Positions 21,260 through 31,473 of a stretch of 64,000 bases of DNA are shown here, piece after piece (position 1 is the stretch's first letter; each line of letters starts with the position of its first letter). The stretch is from positions 479,890 to 543,889 of the forward strand of contig NZ_JAKKSL010000003.1 of NCBI RefSeq assembly GCF_022669015.1, given 5' to 3'. The position numbers were made by a program, and so were the translations under genes. This DNA comes from Colwellia maritima. Its GTDB lineage: Bacteria; Pseudomonadota; Gammaproteobacteria; Enterobacterales; Alteromonadaceae. Below the pieces are notes generated by a model, which saw nothing but the letters and a program-made list of their open reading frames with translations, was not told the origin of the DNA and made no database searches.

Positions 21260-22264
21260 TTAAGGACGTGGGATAAAACCCACAGCATCATACACAGAGG
21301 TTAATATTTTATTAGCACGTAACGATGCTTTTTCAGCCCCTTTTTTCATCACTTGCTCAAGAAACGCTTGGTCTTCTCGATATTGATGAAATTTACTTTG
21401 AATTGGTGTCAGCATAGCAACAACAGCTTCAGCAACATCCCCTTTTAAATGACCATACATTTTTTCTTCGTACTCAGGCACCAAACTATCAACTGATTTT
21501 CCAGTAGCACATGACAATAAAGATAACAGATTCGACACACCTGGTTTCTCTTCAAGATTATAATAAATATTCGCTTGCTCATCAGAGTCAGTTACAGCAC
21601 GCTTAATTTTTTTAGCAATTTTCTTCGGGTCTTCTAATAAGCCAATGAAGTTACCGGGATTTATGTCTGATTTAGACATTTTCTTAGTTGGTTCAAGTAA
21701 GCTCATCACACGAGCACCATGCTGAGGAATAAAAGGATCTGGTACAGTAAAAATATCACCATAAAGGTTATTAAAGCGCGTAGCAACATCACGCGCCGGC
21801 TCTAAATGTTGTTTTTGATCATCACCAACAGGTACGCTATCGGCACCGTATAACAAAATATCTGCAGCCATTAGTACCGGGTAAGTAAACAAGCCGGCGT
21901 TCATATTTGCCTCTGACTTTTGCGACTTATCTTTATATTGAGTCATGCGATTTAATTCCCCCATTTGAGTATAACAACTCAATACCCAACTCAACTGAGC
22001 ATGTTCTGGCACATGGGATTGTATAAAAATAGTGCTTTGTTCGGGGTCAACTCCACAAGCAAGATACAAGGCTAAGCCATCTAAGGTCGCCTTACGTAAA
22101 TCTTCTGCTTTCGGGCGTACGGTTATCGCATGTTGGTCCACCAACATGTAATAGCATTCATGACTCGACTGCATATTGACCCATTGCTTTAATGCGCCTA
22201 AATAATTACCAATAGTTAATTCACCTGATGGCTGACAGCCACTTAATACAATAGGTTTACTCAT
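21260..22264 (-). CDS. trpS: TrpS, tryptophanyl-tRNA synthetase
   Basis: Charges tRNA-Trp. 334 residues, identical in length to E. coli. Class I features: [16 protein letters not shown] (HIGH-equivalent region), [27 protein letters not shown], and KKMSKSD (KMSKS loop). Starts MSKPIVLSG at 22264. Downstream of rpe on the same strand with a 175-base gap; gph, which sits between rpe and trpS in E. coli, is absent here. Confidence 0.96.
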   Translation of the reverse strand: MSKPIVLSGCQPSGELTIGNYLGALKQWVNMQSSHECYYMLVDQHAITVRPKAEDLRKATLDGLALYLACGVDPEQSTIFIQSHVPEHAQLSWVLSCYTQMGELNRMTQYKDKSQKSEANMNAGLFTYPVLMAADILLYGADSVPVGDDQKQHLEPARDVATRFNNLYGDIFTVPDPFIPQHGARVMSLLEPTKKMSKSDINPGNFIGLLEDPKKIAKKIKRAVTDSDEQANIYYNLEEKPGVSNLLSLLSCATGKSVDSLVPEYEEKMYGHLKGDVAEAVVAMLTPIQSKFHQYREDQAFLEQVMKKGAEKASLRANKILTSVYDAVGFIPRP

Positions 22265-22439
22265 GATTTTCCTTTAGATATGGCCAGAGCATCTCATCAC
22301 ACGCCGGCTTATTCATTTTATTTAATACTACTTACGTTATTTCTTACCCAAACAAAAATTGTTGTTTGCAGCCGTAGCCTAATCAAAGTGAATATATACA
22401 ATTTGGCTCACATAGCTATTCGTATACATTGACAGAATT

Positions 22440-23108
22440 TTATACTTTTGCTAATTCCGCTCGCATTTCATCAATGGCAATTTTATAATCAGATTGTGAA
22501 AATATCGCACTGCCTGCAACAAACATATCTGCACCTGCCGCCGCTATTTCAGCAATGTTATTAGCTTTTACGCCACCGTCAACTTCTAAGCGAATATCAC
22601 GACCACTTTGTTTGATTCTTTCTTTTACCAAACGTAACTTATCGAGTGTGGTTGGAATAAATGATTGACCACCAAAACCCGGATTTACTGACATTAATAA
22701 AATAACATCAAGTTTATCCATAACAAAATCCAAACATTGTAATGGCGTTGCAGGGTTTAGTACTAAGCCCGCCTTACAACCATGATCCTTTATTAACTGT
22801 AGGGTGCGATCAATATGATCACTTCCCTCTGGGTGGAAAGTAATAATGTCAGCACCTGCTTTGGCAAACTTAGGGATTAAATCATCGACAGGCTTCACCA
22901 TTAAATGAACATCTATAGGTGCGGTAATACCATAATCACGTAATGACTGGCAAATCATAGGTCCAAAAGTTAGGTTAGGAACAAAGTGATTATCCATCAC
23001 ATCAAAATGCACAACGTCTGCACCCGCAGATAAAACCTTTGCGACATCATCACCTAAACGGGCGAAATCAGCCGATAAAATAGAAGGGGCAATTAAAAAA
23101 GAAGACAT
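22440..23108 (-). CDS. rpe: Rpe, ribulose-phosphate 3-epimerase
   Basis: Interconverts ribulose 5-phosphate and xylulose 5-phosphate in the pentose phosphate pathway. TIM barrel with [34 protein letters not shown] (metal-binding His and Asp), IDVHLMV, and the phosphate-binding end [12 protein letters not shown] and VAGSAIF. ATG 23108 (MSSFLIAPS) fits the family start; a TTG four codons earlier is possible. About 222 residues. No terminator is obvious before trpS. Confidence 0.96.
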   Translation of the reverse strand: MSSFLIAPSILSADFARLGDDVAKVLSAGADVVHFDVMDNHFVPNLTFGPMICQSLRDYGITAPIDVHLMVKPVDDLIPKFAKAGADIITFHPEGSDHIDRTLQLIKDHGCKAGLVLNPATPLQCLDFVMDKLDVILLMSVNPGFGGQSFIPTTLDKLRLVKERIKQSGRDIRLEVDGGVKANNIAEIAAAGADMFVAGSAIFSQSDYKIAIDEMRAELAKV

Positions 23109-23402
23109 ACGCTTGCTCAATCAAAGAAAATTATCTGTATTATACCCAAGCCACTTAAAAATACGAGTATCACCGTATCCTCGTTAAGTTGAATCAGCTG
23201 CACTTGATTAGTTCAAATAATATTAAGTCGCACCATACTAGCGCACCCTTTCTCAAAAACCCAAAATTCAACAAAATCATTAACGCAACAACCTGTTGAT
23301 AAATAACAATAAAAATTAATTCGTTAATTTTATTTAATACGGGCATCATCTTTGCAAAATATGAATTAGGTTTAAAATTTATAATACTTTAAAGAGAGAA
23401 AC

Positions 23403-24074
23403 ATGAAAAAAACAATATTAAGTGTTGCATTAACTTCTATTTTAGCTACTTCAACTGTTTTTTCTACTTCAGCTTCAGCTGTTGAGGGTTTAAGCGCTAA
23501 CGTCGCCGCAACGTCAAACTACTTATGGCGTGGTTTAGAACAAACGAATGGCAAATCAGCTGTTTCAGGTGGTATTGATTATGCTGCAGACTCAGGGTTT
23601 TATGTTGGTACTTGGGCATCAAATGCCGACTGGGCTGACGGAATGACTTATGAATTAGACATTTACGGTGGTTTTGGCGGTAGTATCAACGATAGTGTAT
23701 CTTATGATGTTGGCTTTATTTATTACGGATATCCTGACGAAACATCAGGAGATGCCGATTTCTCAGAAGTATATGGTAGTATTTCGTTTAACGCATTAAC
23801 GGTAGGTTTAGCGGTTTTAACATCTGGTGAAGGCGCAGATGCGGGCGATACTATTTATGCCAATATTGATTACAGCATAGCGCTAAGCAATGAAGCTGAA
23901 GTGACCTTACATGTTGGTTCATATAGTGGTGACTGGTTGGCTGAAGACTCTATTGACTATGGTGTAAGTATCTCAAAATCAGGTTTCACTTTAGGTGCAT
24001 CAGCTACGGATTTAGATGGCGCTGCAGGTGACATGAAAGTTTATGTTGCTTATGCTGTCGATATTGACTTGTAG
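23403..24074 (+). CDS. Gcw_chp (TorF-like) putative outer-membrane porin
   Basis: Family of small predicted beta-barrel proteins of unknown substrate. 223 residues with a clear signal peptide (MKKTILSVALTSILATSTVF to about residue 26, ASA). The mature start LSANVAATSNYLWRGLEQTNGKSA is the family signature. The rest is rich in Gly, Asp, Tyr and alternating hydrophobics such as YELDIYGGFGGS, as in a barrel, and it ends with a polar-aromatic strand. AGAGAG precedes ATG 23403. Single-gene unit with its own terminator. Confidence 0.8.
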   Translation: MKKTILSVALTSILATSTVFSTSASAVEGLSANVAATSNYLWRGLEQTNGKSAVSGGIDYAADSGFYVGTWASNADWADGMTYELDIYGGFGGSINDSVSYDVGFIYYGYPDETSGDADFSEVYGSISFNALTVGLAVLTSGEGADAGDTIYANIDYSIALSNEAEVTLHVGSYSGDWLAEDSIDYGVSISKSGFTLGASATDLDGAAGDMKVYVAYAVDIDL

Positions 24075-24114
24075 GGTAATACCTCTTTTCAAATTTGATA
24101 TTTAAAAACAGACA

Positions 24115-24157
24115 AAAAAATGCTAATTGGTTATACTGTAACCAATTAGCATTTTTT
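24115..24157 (+). terminator. Strong rho-independent terminator after the putative porin
   Basis: Perfect 19-bp stem: six A plus TGCTAATTGGTTA (24115-24133) pairs with 24139-24157 around the loop TACTG, ending in a T-run. The symmetric A and T tracts make it work on both strands. Confidence 0.85.
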
Positions 24158-24190
24158 ATTATCAATTATTCACTTTAAAATGAGAACTAA

Positions 24191-24391
24191 ATGTCAGATA
24201 ACACACCGTCAGTCAAAGAAACCTTTAAAAGTGTTGCAGCAGCTTTTTTGGGTGTTCAAAGTAATAAAAATAGAACAAAAGATTTTGCTAATGGTAAATT
24301 AAGCCACTTTATTATTGTAGGGGTAATAAGTGTCGTCATTTTTATCAGCATTTTAATTTTTATTGTTAACTTAGTTCTACCTTCAAGTTAA
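24191..24391 (+). CDS. DUF2970 small membrane protein
   Basis: 66 residues. An N-terminal amphipathic half (VKETFKSVAAAFLGVQSNKNRTKDF) precedes one C-terminal membrane helix (FIIVGVISVVIFISILIFIVNLV). This matches the DUF2970 pattern, common in gamma- and betaproteobacteria and of unknown function. It begins 34 bases after the strong terminator, so it probably has its own promoter. Confidence 0.75.
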   Translation: MSDNTPSVKETFKSVAAAFLGVQSNKNRTKDFANGKLSHFIIVGVISVVIFISILIFIVNLVLPSS

Positions 24392-24463
24392 TAACCTGAA
24401 TATTGGTATCCTTGGGTCAATATTTTTAGGCAATTAATCGATCTGCGCTATCCACCATTTTAT

Positions 24464-25287
24464 CTATCGATAAAGTGCCATAAGCTCCGCAACTTTTTTA
24501 CGCTTATCACCTTTAGCACTAATAGTACGAGCTACTTCAATTGATTTGATTTTATTAGCATGCTCATAAATTTTTCGTGTCCAAATCGTGTCGTGATTCG
24601 AAATTAAAACGACGGTTGATTTTTCTTTTGAAACTTCTTCAGCGGCATTAGCTAAATCAGCTTGTTCATCTAAGCCAAACCCATTACCAAGATAGCTAGT
24701 AAAATTTGCCGACTTACTTAACGGAACATAGGGTGGATCACAATAAATCACATCATCCGCAGAAGCTCGGGTAAAAGTTTTACGGTAACCTTCACACACA
24801 AAAGTCGCTTGTTGTGCTTTATCTGCGAAAATATTTAATTCAGCTTCAGGAAAGTATGGGCGTTTATATTTCCCAAAAGGTACATTATAACCACCAGATT
24901 TATTGTAACGGCATAAACCATTATAACCATGTCGGTTCATATATAAAAAAACAAGTGATCTAAAGTAAGTATCGTTACTTTCATTAAATTCTTTTCTTAA
25001 CTGATAATACTTTTCACTTTGGTTGAATTTTTCTGTAAAAAAAGTCTGTGCATCTACAATAAAACTGTCTGGCTTTGTTTGTAGTATTCTATAGAGATTG
25101 ATTAAATCTTGGTTTATATCATTTAAAATATATTTTGAATAATCTGTATTTAAAAATACCGATCCTGCCCCCACAAATGGTTCAATTAAACATTCACCTT
25201 TGGGTAACATTTTTGCAATAACATCACTAAGACCGTATTTGCCTCCAAATTCCCCCACTTTAAAAATGCTCGATGTTTTTTGCGCAT
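24464..25287 (-). CDS. dam: Dam, DNA adenine methylase (N-terminal frameshift)
   Basis: Methylates adenine in GATC. Motifs: ECLIEPFVGAGSVFLNT (SAM-binding), YCDPPYVPL (catalytic DPPY), and NRHGYNGLCRYN. The frame leading into this opens at 25324 with unrelated residues, but ATG 25287 in the next frame reads MRKKHRAFLKW, the true family N-terminus. A one-base loss between about 25245 and 25256 joins it to GGKYGLSDVI. The joint, WGNF-GGKY after correction, still differs from the usual WAGGKY, so the local sequence may hold more than one error. About 274 residues. AGG precedes ATG 25287. Fourth gene after aroK-aroB-damX. Confidence 0.92.
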
Positions 25288-25412
25288 GTTTGCCTAACTC
25301 ATATTCGCCTGAATAGGCAACCAATAAAAAGAAAAACGATTGTATCTTTATTTAACCATCAACGGTATTCATTTCTTAATTGAATAACTTGGACTTACTT
25401 AACTTTAATTTA

Positions 25413-26879
25413 CTAAAGACTATTTATTTCTTCTTGAACAAGTGAAAGTGGTTTAATCCAAACCCCACGATCAACAATTCCCTGAGGAAGTAACTTTATA
25501 GCCGCATTAGCTTGTGATTTATTATCATAAATTGCTGTGGTTAACACAATAAGTTTTTGGTCATTCAACATTTTTTCATAACTAAAATAATCGATATTAG
25601 GATATTTTTTAATAAAACGTGACAGAAGATCTAGCTTAGTAAAACCAACAAGTTGAACCACATAACCAGATGAAGCCTTAGTGTAATATTCCGGCGTGAG
25701 TACGAATTCTACTGAGGCAATATCAAATTGAGGTATTTTCAAAAGTGTGATTTTGCTCGATTCAGAATCTTTTGGCACCATAGGTGTCATGTTAGAGCTT
25801 TCATACTTGGATGTATCACGAATAGGCTTTATTGTAACTTGTTTTGACTGAGTTACTTTTACACTTGGAGTTCCATTGACTAGTGATGTCTCTGACGATT
25901 CATTTAGTTCGAGTGCTTGAAGAATATCAGTTGCTTGTGCTTGCTGAGCCCCATTATCTTTGATTGATGATATTTCTCCAAGTAAAGCCGCTTGAATATC
26001 AGTTATATTAGCTAATTTAGCTGAACCTTCGACAGGTAAATCCTGAGGTTGTACCGTTGTGTGTGTTTTTTCTTTTGAAGGTGTTTTCTCCAACACTAGC
26101 GCGCTTGTTTCAATAGGAGTTGCATCCACTTCAGTCAACTTAGACAGCTCAGATAACTTAAAATTATCATAATGAATAAGTCCATACCAAGAAAGTCCAA
26201 TTAAAACAGAAAACAATAAAAGAGCAGAAAGTAGCTTTAGCCATAATTTACTGTTAAAAATAGTTTTATCACTCGCAAATTTTGCATGTTCTAGCGCAAA
26301 CAATTGACCAGATTTTGCATCAATAATTGATAATTTATTTTTGAAAAGAGTTTGATCCGCAGCGACATCCTGTGCAGCTTGTTCTAGCCCGAAGAGTACA
26401 ACGTCAATTTTACGTTGAGTCTTGCTTGCCACATTAACCAATTGGCAAAGTTCATATTTGATTTGTAAAGACAATGCATGTGCATGCTCAATAACTATGT
26501 TTATATTGCCTTTACTGTGCTTATTTAAATTAAGAATACTTACAGCAAGTGATTTTTCAGGATCAAAAAGGGTATTAGCAAATAATTGCTCAATAAGACG
26601 ACATCGCATCTGAATATCATTAAGCTTTGTTGACGCGGAGACAAAAGCAACATTTGTTTCTTGAGTTGATTCATCTGATGAACAGTTGATAAGAAATTGA
26701 CGTGCGGCTTGCGCGTAGACATTCACATCATTATCTATCACTAAAACAGCTTGCTTAGAGAAGCGTTGAATATAATCAATGCGTGCACTAACGCTAATGG
26801 CGGTAACTGCCGGCTCATTATTTAGTTGCACCGAAGCCATATGTTTATGACTTATATTGGTGTGTGCTACTACAGACAT
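25413..26879 (-). CDS. damX: DamX-like SPOR-domain division protein with AAA-like N-terminal region
   Basis: Septal-ring protein; SPOR domains bind denuded septal peptidoglycan. 488 residues from ATG 26879, with AAAGGG six bases upstream. Residues 1-210 resemble the AAA-type domain of gammaproteobacterial DamX (VVLFGLEQAAQDV, INIVIEHAHALS) but no Walker A glycine-lysine loop is seen. One membrane helix lies near 215-238 (LLSALLLFSVLIGLSWYGL), then a Ser/Thr-rich periplasmic linker and a C-terminal SPOR domain (about 400-485, YVVQLVGFTKLDLLSRFIKK). It lies between aroB and dam as in E. coli. Confidence 0.85.
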   Translation of the reverse strand: MSVVAHTNISHKHMASVQLNNEPAVTAISVSARIDYIQRFSKQAVLVIDNDVNVYAQAARQFLINCSSDESTQETNVAFVSASTKLNDIQMRCRLIEQLFANTLFDPEKSLAVSILNLNKHSKGNINIVIEHAHALSLQIKYELCQLVNVASKTQRKIDVVLFGLEQAAQDVAADQTLFKNKLSIIDAKSGQLFALEHAKFASDKTIFNSKLWLKLLSALLLFSVLIGLSWYGLIHYDNFKLSELSKLTEVDATPIETSALVLEKTPSKEKTHTTVQPQDLPVEGSAKLANITDIQAALLGEISSIKDNGAQQAQATDILQALELNESSETSLVNGTPSVKVTQSKQVTIKPIRDTSKYESSNMTPMVPKDSESSKITLLKIPQFDIASVEFVLTPEYYTKASSGYVVQLVGFTKLDLLSRFIKKYPNIDYFSYEKMLNDQKLIVLTTAIYDNKSQANAAIKLLPQGIVDRGVWIKPLSLVQEEINSL

Positions 26880-26935
26880 ATACAACCCTTTCTACAATCA
26901 TTGTTATCTAACCTTAACGTTAGATAAACTGAAAA

Positions 26936-28000
26936 TTATAAAATTTGCTGAAGTATCTCTTGAGTAATATCATCACGAATCTCTGATTTACCTATCGCTG
27001 TAGGTACGATGAAACGTAACTTTCCGCCAATATTTTTCTTGTCTCGGCGCATATGTCTAGTAAAGTCTTCACAAGTCATTGTATCAGGCGCCTGTAATGG
27101 TAAATCAAACGCGTTAATAAGTGACTCTATTCGACAAAGTTCTGACACTTCAAGCAAATTCATTGTTACAGCTAATTTAGAAGCAAGTACCATACCAGTT
27201 GCAACAGCTTCACCATGAAGCCAATTTCCATACCCTTGTTCAGCCTCAATAGCATGACCAAATGTATGTCCTAAGTTGAGCAGAGCACGAACACCTGCTT
27301 CAGTTTCATCATTTGCAACAATATTCGCTTTACATTGACAACAAATTTCTATCATTTTAGTTAGTGTTTTTTGATCACCGACTTTTATTGACGCTATATT
27401 GTTTTCAAGCCAAACAAAAAAGTCATAATCCCCTAAAATACCATATTTAATCACCTCAGCCATACCCGCATTAAATTCACGTATTGGTAAAGACGTTAAA
27501 CTATTAATATCTATGATAACAGCCTTAGGTTGATAGAAAGCTCCGATCATATTTTTACCTAGCGGGTGATTTACAGCAGTTTTACCTCCAACAGATGAAT
27601 CTACTTGAGACAGCACAGTTGTAGGTACTTGTATAAAGTCTATCCCACGTTGATAACATGCTGCTGCAAAGCCGGTAATGTCACCGATAACACCACCACC
27701 TAACGCAATTAAAGTGCTATCTCGACCATGCTCATTTGCCAATAAATGCGACATAATTAATTCGAAATTCGCTAAACTTTTTTCTGCTTCACCATCCGGT
27801 AGTATTATTTCATCAACATCATAATTAACGAATTTAGTTTTAATTTTATCTAGATATAACGGGGCAACTATTGTATTAGTGACAATACACACACGTTTAC
27901 CGCGAATATGATTCTTAAAAAGTGTTTCGTTATCAAACAGACCTGAGTCTATGTAAATGGGATAGCTTCGTTGTCCTAAATCAAGGTTAAGAGTGGGCAT
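26936..28000 (-). CDS. aroB: AroB, 3-dehydroquinate synthase
   Basis: Second step of the shikimate pathway, NAD- and metal-dependent. 354 residues. Motifs: LPDGEAEKSL, LGGGVIGDITGFAAACYQRGI (NAD loop), VPTTVLSQVDSSVGGKTAVN, and NLGHTFGHAIEAEQGYG with metal-binding histidines, plus LHGEAVATGM. Starts at ATG 28000, 84 bases after aroK. A nine-base inverted repeat (26904-26912 with 26919-26927) lies between it and damX. Confidence 0.95.
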   Translation of the reverse strand: MPTLNLDLGQRSYPIYIDSGLFDNETLFKNHIRGKRVCIVTNTIVAPLYLDKIKTKFVNYDVDEIILPDGEAEKSLANFELIMSHLLANEHGRDSTLIALGGGVIGDITGFAAACYQRGIDFIQVPTTVLSQVDSSVGGKTAVNHPLGKNMIGAFYQPKAVIIDINSLTSLPIREFNAGMAEVIKYGILGDYDFFVWLENNIASIKVGDQKTLTKMIEICCQCKANIVANDETEAGVRALLNLGHTFGHAIEAEQGYGNWLHGEAVATGMVLASKLAVTMNLLEVSELCRIESLINAFDLPLQAPDTMTCEDFTRHMRRDKKNIGGKLRFIVPTAIGKSEIRDDITQEILQQIL

Positions 28001-28084
28001 ATTAGCTTTTACCAGAAATTATGTCAGATAAGGGCAAAGCCACTCAGATTATACAGTGGCTTCAATAAAGAAAGTTTGTTCTTA

Positions 28085-28602
28085 TTAAAAATCTAAGCGC
28101 TCGATGATTTTATGAGCAACCACTTTAGCACTCTGATCATCTGTTTTAATTACTACGTCAGCAATTTCTTCATAAAGAGGATTACGCTCAACGGCTAGAT
28201 TCTCTAGCACTGTACGAGGTTTTTCTGATGTCTGTAATAATGGACGACGGCGATCTCTTTGGGTACGTGCAACTTGCTTATCAATTGTTGTTTCTAAATA
28301 AACAACGATACCACGTGCTGATAAACGATTGCGAACTTGATCACTAATAACTGAGCCACCACCGGTTGCTAGTACAATACCTTGCTTTTCGCTCAAATCT
28401 TCAATAACATCTTCTTCTCTTTACGAAAGCCTTCCTCGCCTTCAAGGTCAAAAACCCAAGCAATATCTGCTCCGGTGCGACGTTCAATCTCTTGATCTGA
28501 ATCGAAAAATTCAAGGTGTAGCCTGTCTGCAAGCTCTCTGCCTATAGTGCTTTTACCTGCCCCCATAGGGCCAATAAGGAAAATGTTACGTTTTTCTGCC
28601 AT
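28085..28602 (-). CDS. aroK: AroK, shikimate kinase I (frameshifted)
   Basis: Phosphorylates shikimate. Walker [16 protein letters not shown], substrate-binding [22 protein letters not shown] and the lid region [11 protein letters not shown] are all seen. The frame stops at 28393 after [11 protein letters not shown]; one lost base near 28425-28428 (probably an A, AAAAGA) restores [25 protein letters not shown]. Corrected length about 172, as in E. coli (173). Starts MAEKRNIFL at 28602. Upstream of aroB and downstream of pilQ, the common gammaproteobacterial arrangement. Confidence 0.94.
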
Positions 28603-28749
28603 TAGATTAACTTATTACTCGTTTGTTTCAGGTATATCAAAAGGACGTCACAGCAAAAGCTATTTTCCTTTTGATGTCATAGAGGTCTCCCTCGGAAATT
28701 TCAAGGGCGTAATTATCGCAATTGTTGGGGTATGATTGCAAGCAACATT

Positions 28750-28784
28750 GTTAGTAAGTTAGACAAAAACTCTAACTTACTAAC
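28750..28784. repeat. Perfect 14-bp inverted repeat between pilQ and aroK
   Basis: Arms GTTAGTAAGTTAGA (28750-28763) and its reverse complement (28771-28784) flank a seven-base loop, just after the pilQ stop on the transcribed strand. No T-tract follows. It may attenuate transcription from pilQ into aroK or stabilise the pilMNOPQ transcript end. Confidence 0.5.
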
Positions 28785-28804
28785 GTTAGCATGATTAATT
28801 GAAG

Positions 28805-30937
28805 CTAAAAATGTTCAGTAACAACCCGCGGAGTAACAAAAATGAGTAATTCTTTTTTCTCATTAAATTGATTAGAATTTCTAAATAACCAACCAAAATA
28901 AGGGATATCCCCTAACACTGGTACTTTAGAAATAGTATTAATAATAGATTGTTGATAAATACCACCTAACACAATAGTTTCACCATTATTCACTAACACC
29001 TGTGTACCAATACGTCCGGTATCAATAGCAGGAGCGGAACCGCTTGTCACATCTGAGACTGTATCTTGAGTAACCACTAAATCTAAAATAATTTTATTAT
29101 CCGGCGTGATATGGGGTGTTACCGTTAAGCTTAATACCGCTTTTTTAAACTGTACGGACGTTGCCCCACTTGATGCCGCTTCTTGATAAGGAAGTTCAAC
29201 ACCCTGCTCAATATAGGCTTCTTTTTGATTTGCAGTGGTTATACGAGGGCTAGCGATAATTTCCCCTTTATTTTCTTTTTCCATCGCACTTAATTCAAGG
29301 TCCAAAATAGTACCATCAGCCAAACGAGCAATTTGAAACGCTAAAACACCAATTTGGATTTGCTGTTGGTAAATTAACATTTAACCCATCTGATAATTGA
29401 GGAACTCTACCAATCCCTAAATCAGAATCAGTTAGTGCTCTTGTACCAAGAGCTTGTCCAACGCCTTCCAGTGAACCTGACGTAGCGAATTCACCATTAG
29501 TATCAGTCACTCCCCATCGTATACCAAGCTCTTCATTAATATTATCTTTAACCGTTACCATACGGGCTTCAATGATCACTTGGCGCACAGGAATATCTAA
29601 AATATTAACCATACGTTTAATGTCTTCAATACTTTTCGCAGTATCACGAATTAATAATGTATTAGTCCGCTCATCTACCGAAACACTACCACGTTCTGAT
29701 AATATACTGGTATCTTCATTTTTAATTAAGTCTGCAAAATCAATAGCTTTAGCATAATTTACTTGTACATATTCAGAATACAAGGGGGCTAATTCTTCAA
29801 CTTGTTGCTGTGCTTGTAAGGTTTTTGCTTCTCTCGCTGCTAGCTCATCGGCGGGTGCTACCATTAAGATATTACCTTGCATTCTTTTATCTAACCCTTT
29901 TACTTTTAATATAATATCTAGTGCTTGATCCCAAGGAACGCCATCTAACCGTAGTGTTATATTACCCGTTACTGTATCACTGGTAATTAAATTGAATTCA
30001 TTATAATCAGCAATAATTTGTAGCACGGTACGCACAGGAATATCTTGAAAGTTTAGCGATATAGTACGTCCTGTAAATTCATCTGAGTCCGCTAAATAAC
30101 TTGGTGCTTTTTTTCTTTTTCTTTAATCGAAAGTATAAACAAGTTTCCTTTTTGTTTATGTGAAAAAGAAAAATGGGTATCGACATCAACGACTAAACGG
30201 GCATTTCGACCCTCTTTAAATGTTTCTATTCCTGAGACGATCGTACCAAAATCTGTCACATCAAGTTTATATAACAGATCATCTAATATATTTGTATTAT
30301 GAAACTCAACATTCACTTTACCTAATTTATCATTCACATCGACAGCAACCATACTGTCTTTGAGGTAGACTAATACTTCCGGTAAATTGTTCTCATCTAA
30401 ACGAAAGTCAATTGATTCGATATGATTAATAAACTGCTCGCCTGTCGGGTTAAATACTTCAACAACACTCGCTGACTTGCCATAATTAAGTGTTAAAAAG
30501 AATTTTTTCCCATCAATCGCAACATCAAAAACTTCCAATTTATCTAAATTAATCGTTGCAACAACTTTCCCAGAGGAATTATCTAAGACTATATTAGTCA
30601 CTCCTGCATGGTTAACGAGTGTTTCTTTCAGATTTTTGTCATACTCATCCGCTGTAAACATAATTTTTACAAAAGCAGGATTCATTGACGTTTCAACTGT
30701 TGGCAATGCAGTAATATCGTCTGAAAATTCAAAAACCAACTCAATTTGATCCGATTGAATCGTGTTATATGAGATACCTTGAATTTTACTTGCTAGTTCT
30801 TGACTATTTTCTTCTTCAGCTCTAATGCTTAGCGATGTAGCTGTAAGTGTAAGTAGAGTAAAAAAAACTAACCAATATTTGCTCAGATTGATTATCCCAT
30901 TATTAATTTTATAATTTTTCATTTTATTAAATAGCAT
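28805..30937 (-). CDS. pilQ: PilQ, type IV pilus secretin (two frameshifts)
   Basis: Outer-membrane secretin ring through which the pilus passes. ATG 30937 with AAAGGA upstream starts a signal peptide; AMIN-type domains follow, then a secretin N domain (RTVLQIIADYNEFNLITSD, VDERTNTLLIRDT), and the C-terminal secretin core (VPVLGDIPYFGWLFRN, LLIFVTPRVV). First break near 30107-30113: seven A on the coding strand should be eight, restoring KKAPSYLADSDEFTGRTI. Second break near 29350: one A too many, removing it gives ANPIGVLAFQIARLADG. Corrected length about 710. Last gene of pilMNOPQ. Confidence 0.93.
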
Positions 30938-30948
30938 TATTATTTCCT

Positions 30949-31473
30949 TTACTCTTCTGACACAGATTGAGCAATTTTTATTACGGTTTCTCGCTCTACC
31001 CAACAACCTGCACCATCAGGTGTTAATTCTACTAATTTCACACTTTTTCCATCCACTTCTGTAATACGCCCATCATACAAGCCTAAATAACTACCAATAG
31101 ATACTCTATGAAGCGTAAAGTCAGATGCTTCCATTAATGCCCAAAGCACACCATCATCTCCCATCGTGCCACGCATAGTAAGATCACTTAGCGCATATTT
31201 TTCTAGAGGTTGTTTTCGACGGCGAGGATCAGGACTTAAACAACCTGACATTTGCTGAATTTTCTGTTGTATAGCTTCTGGTTTAGGCAATGAAAATGGA
31301 CTTCTTAAATCAAATGCGGAATAATCATAATGATTGTAAGGATGCACCTCTGGCATGGGATCTATTTGGCTTGTCGTCGTCGCTTGAACTCTTTCCATAT
31401 GCGCGCTTAGATCACTTGTATCATCATAACAGCCGCTAACAAGAGCTAAACCAATTAAAACGAATATTCTCAT
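30949..31473 (-). CDS. pilP: PilP, type IV pilus alignment lipoprotein
   Basis: Inner-membrane lipoprotein linking the PilMNO platform to PilQ. 174 residues with a lipobox (IGLALVSGC, cysteine near residue 15), a disordered stretch, then the beta-rich PilP domain (ALSDLTMRGTMGDDGVLWALMEASDFTLHRVSIGSYLG in overlapping pieces). The domain end is WVERETVIKI. Overlaps the pilO stop by four bases. Confidence 0.92.
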   Translation of the reverse strand: MRIFVLIGLALVSGCYDDTSDLSAHMERVQATTTSQIDPMPEVHPYNHYDYSAFDLRSPFSLPKPEAIQQKIQQMSGCLSPDPRRRKQPLEKYALSDLTMRGTMGDDGVLWALMEASDFTLHRVSIGSYLGLYDGRITEVDGKSVKLVELTPDGAGCWVERETVIKIAQSVSEE

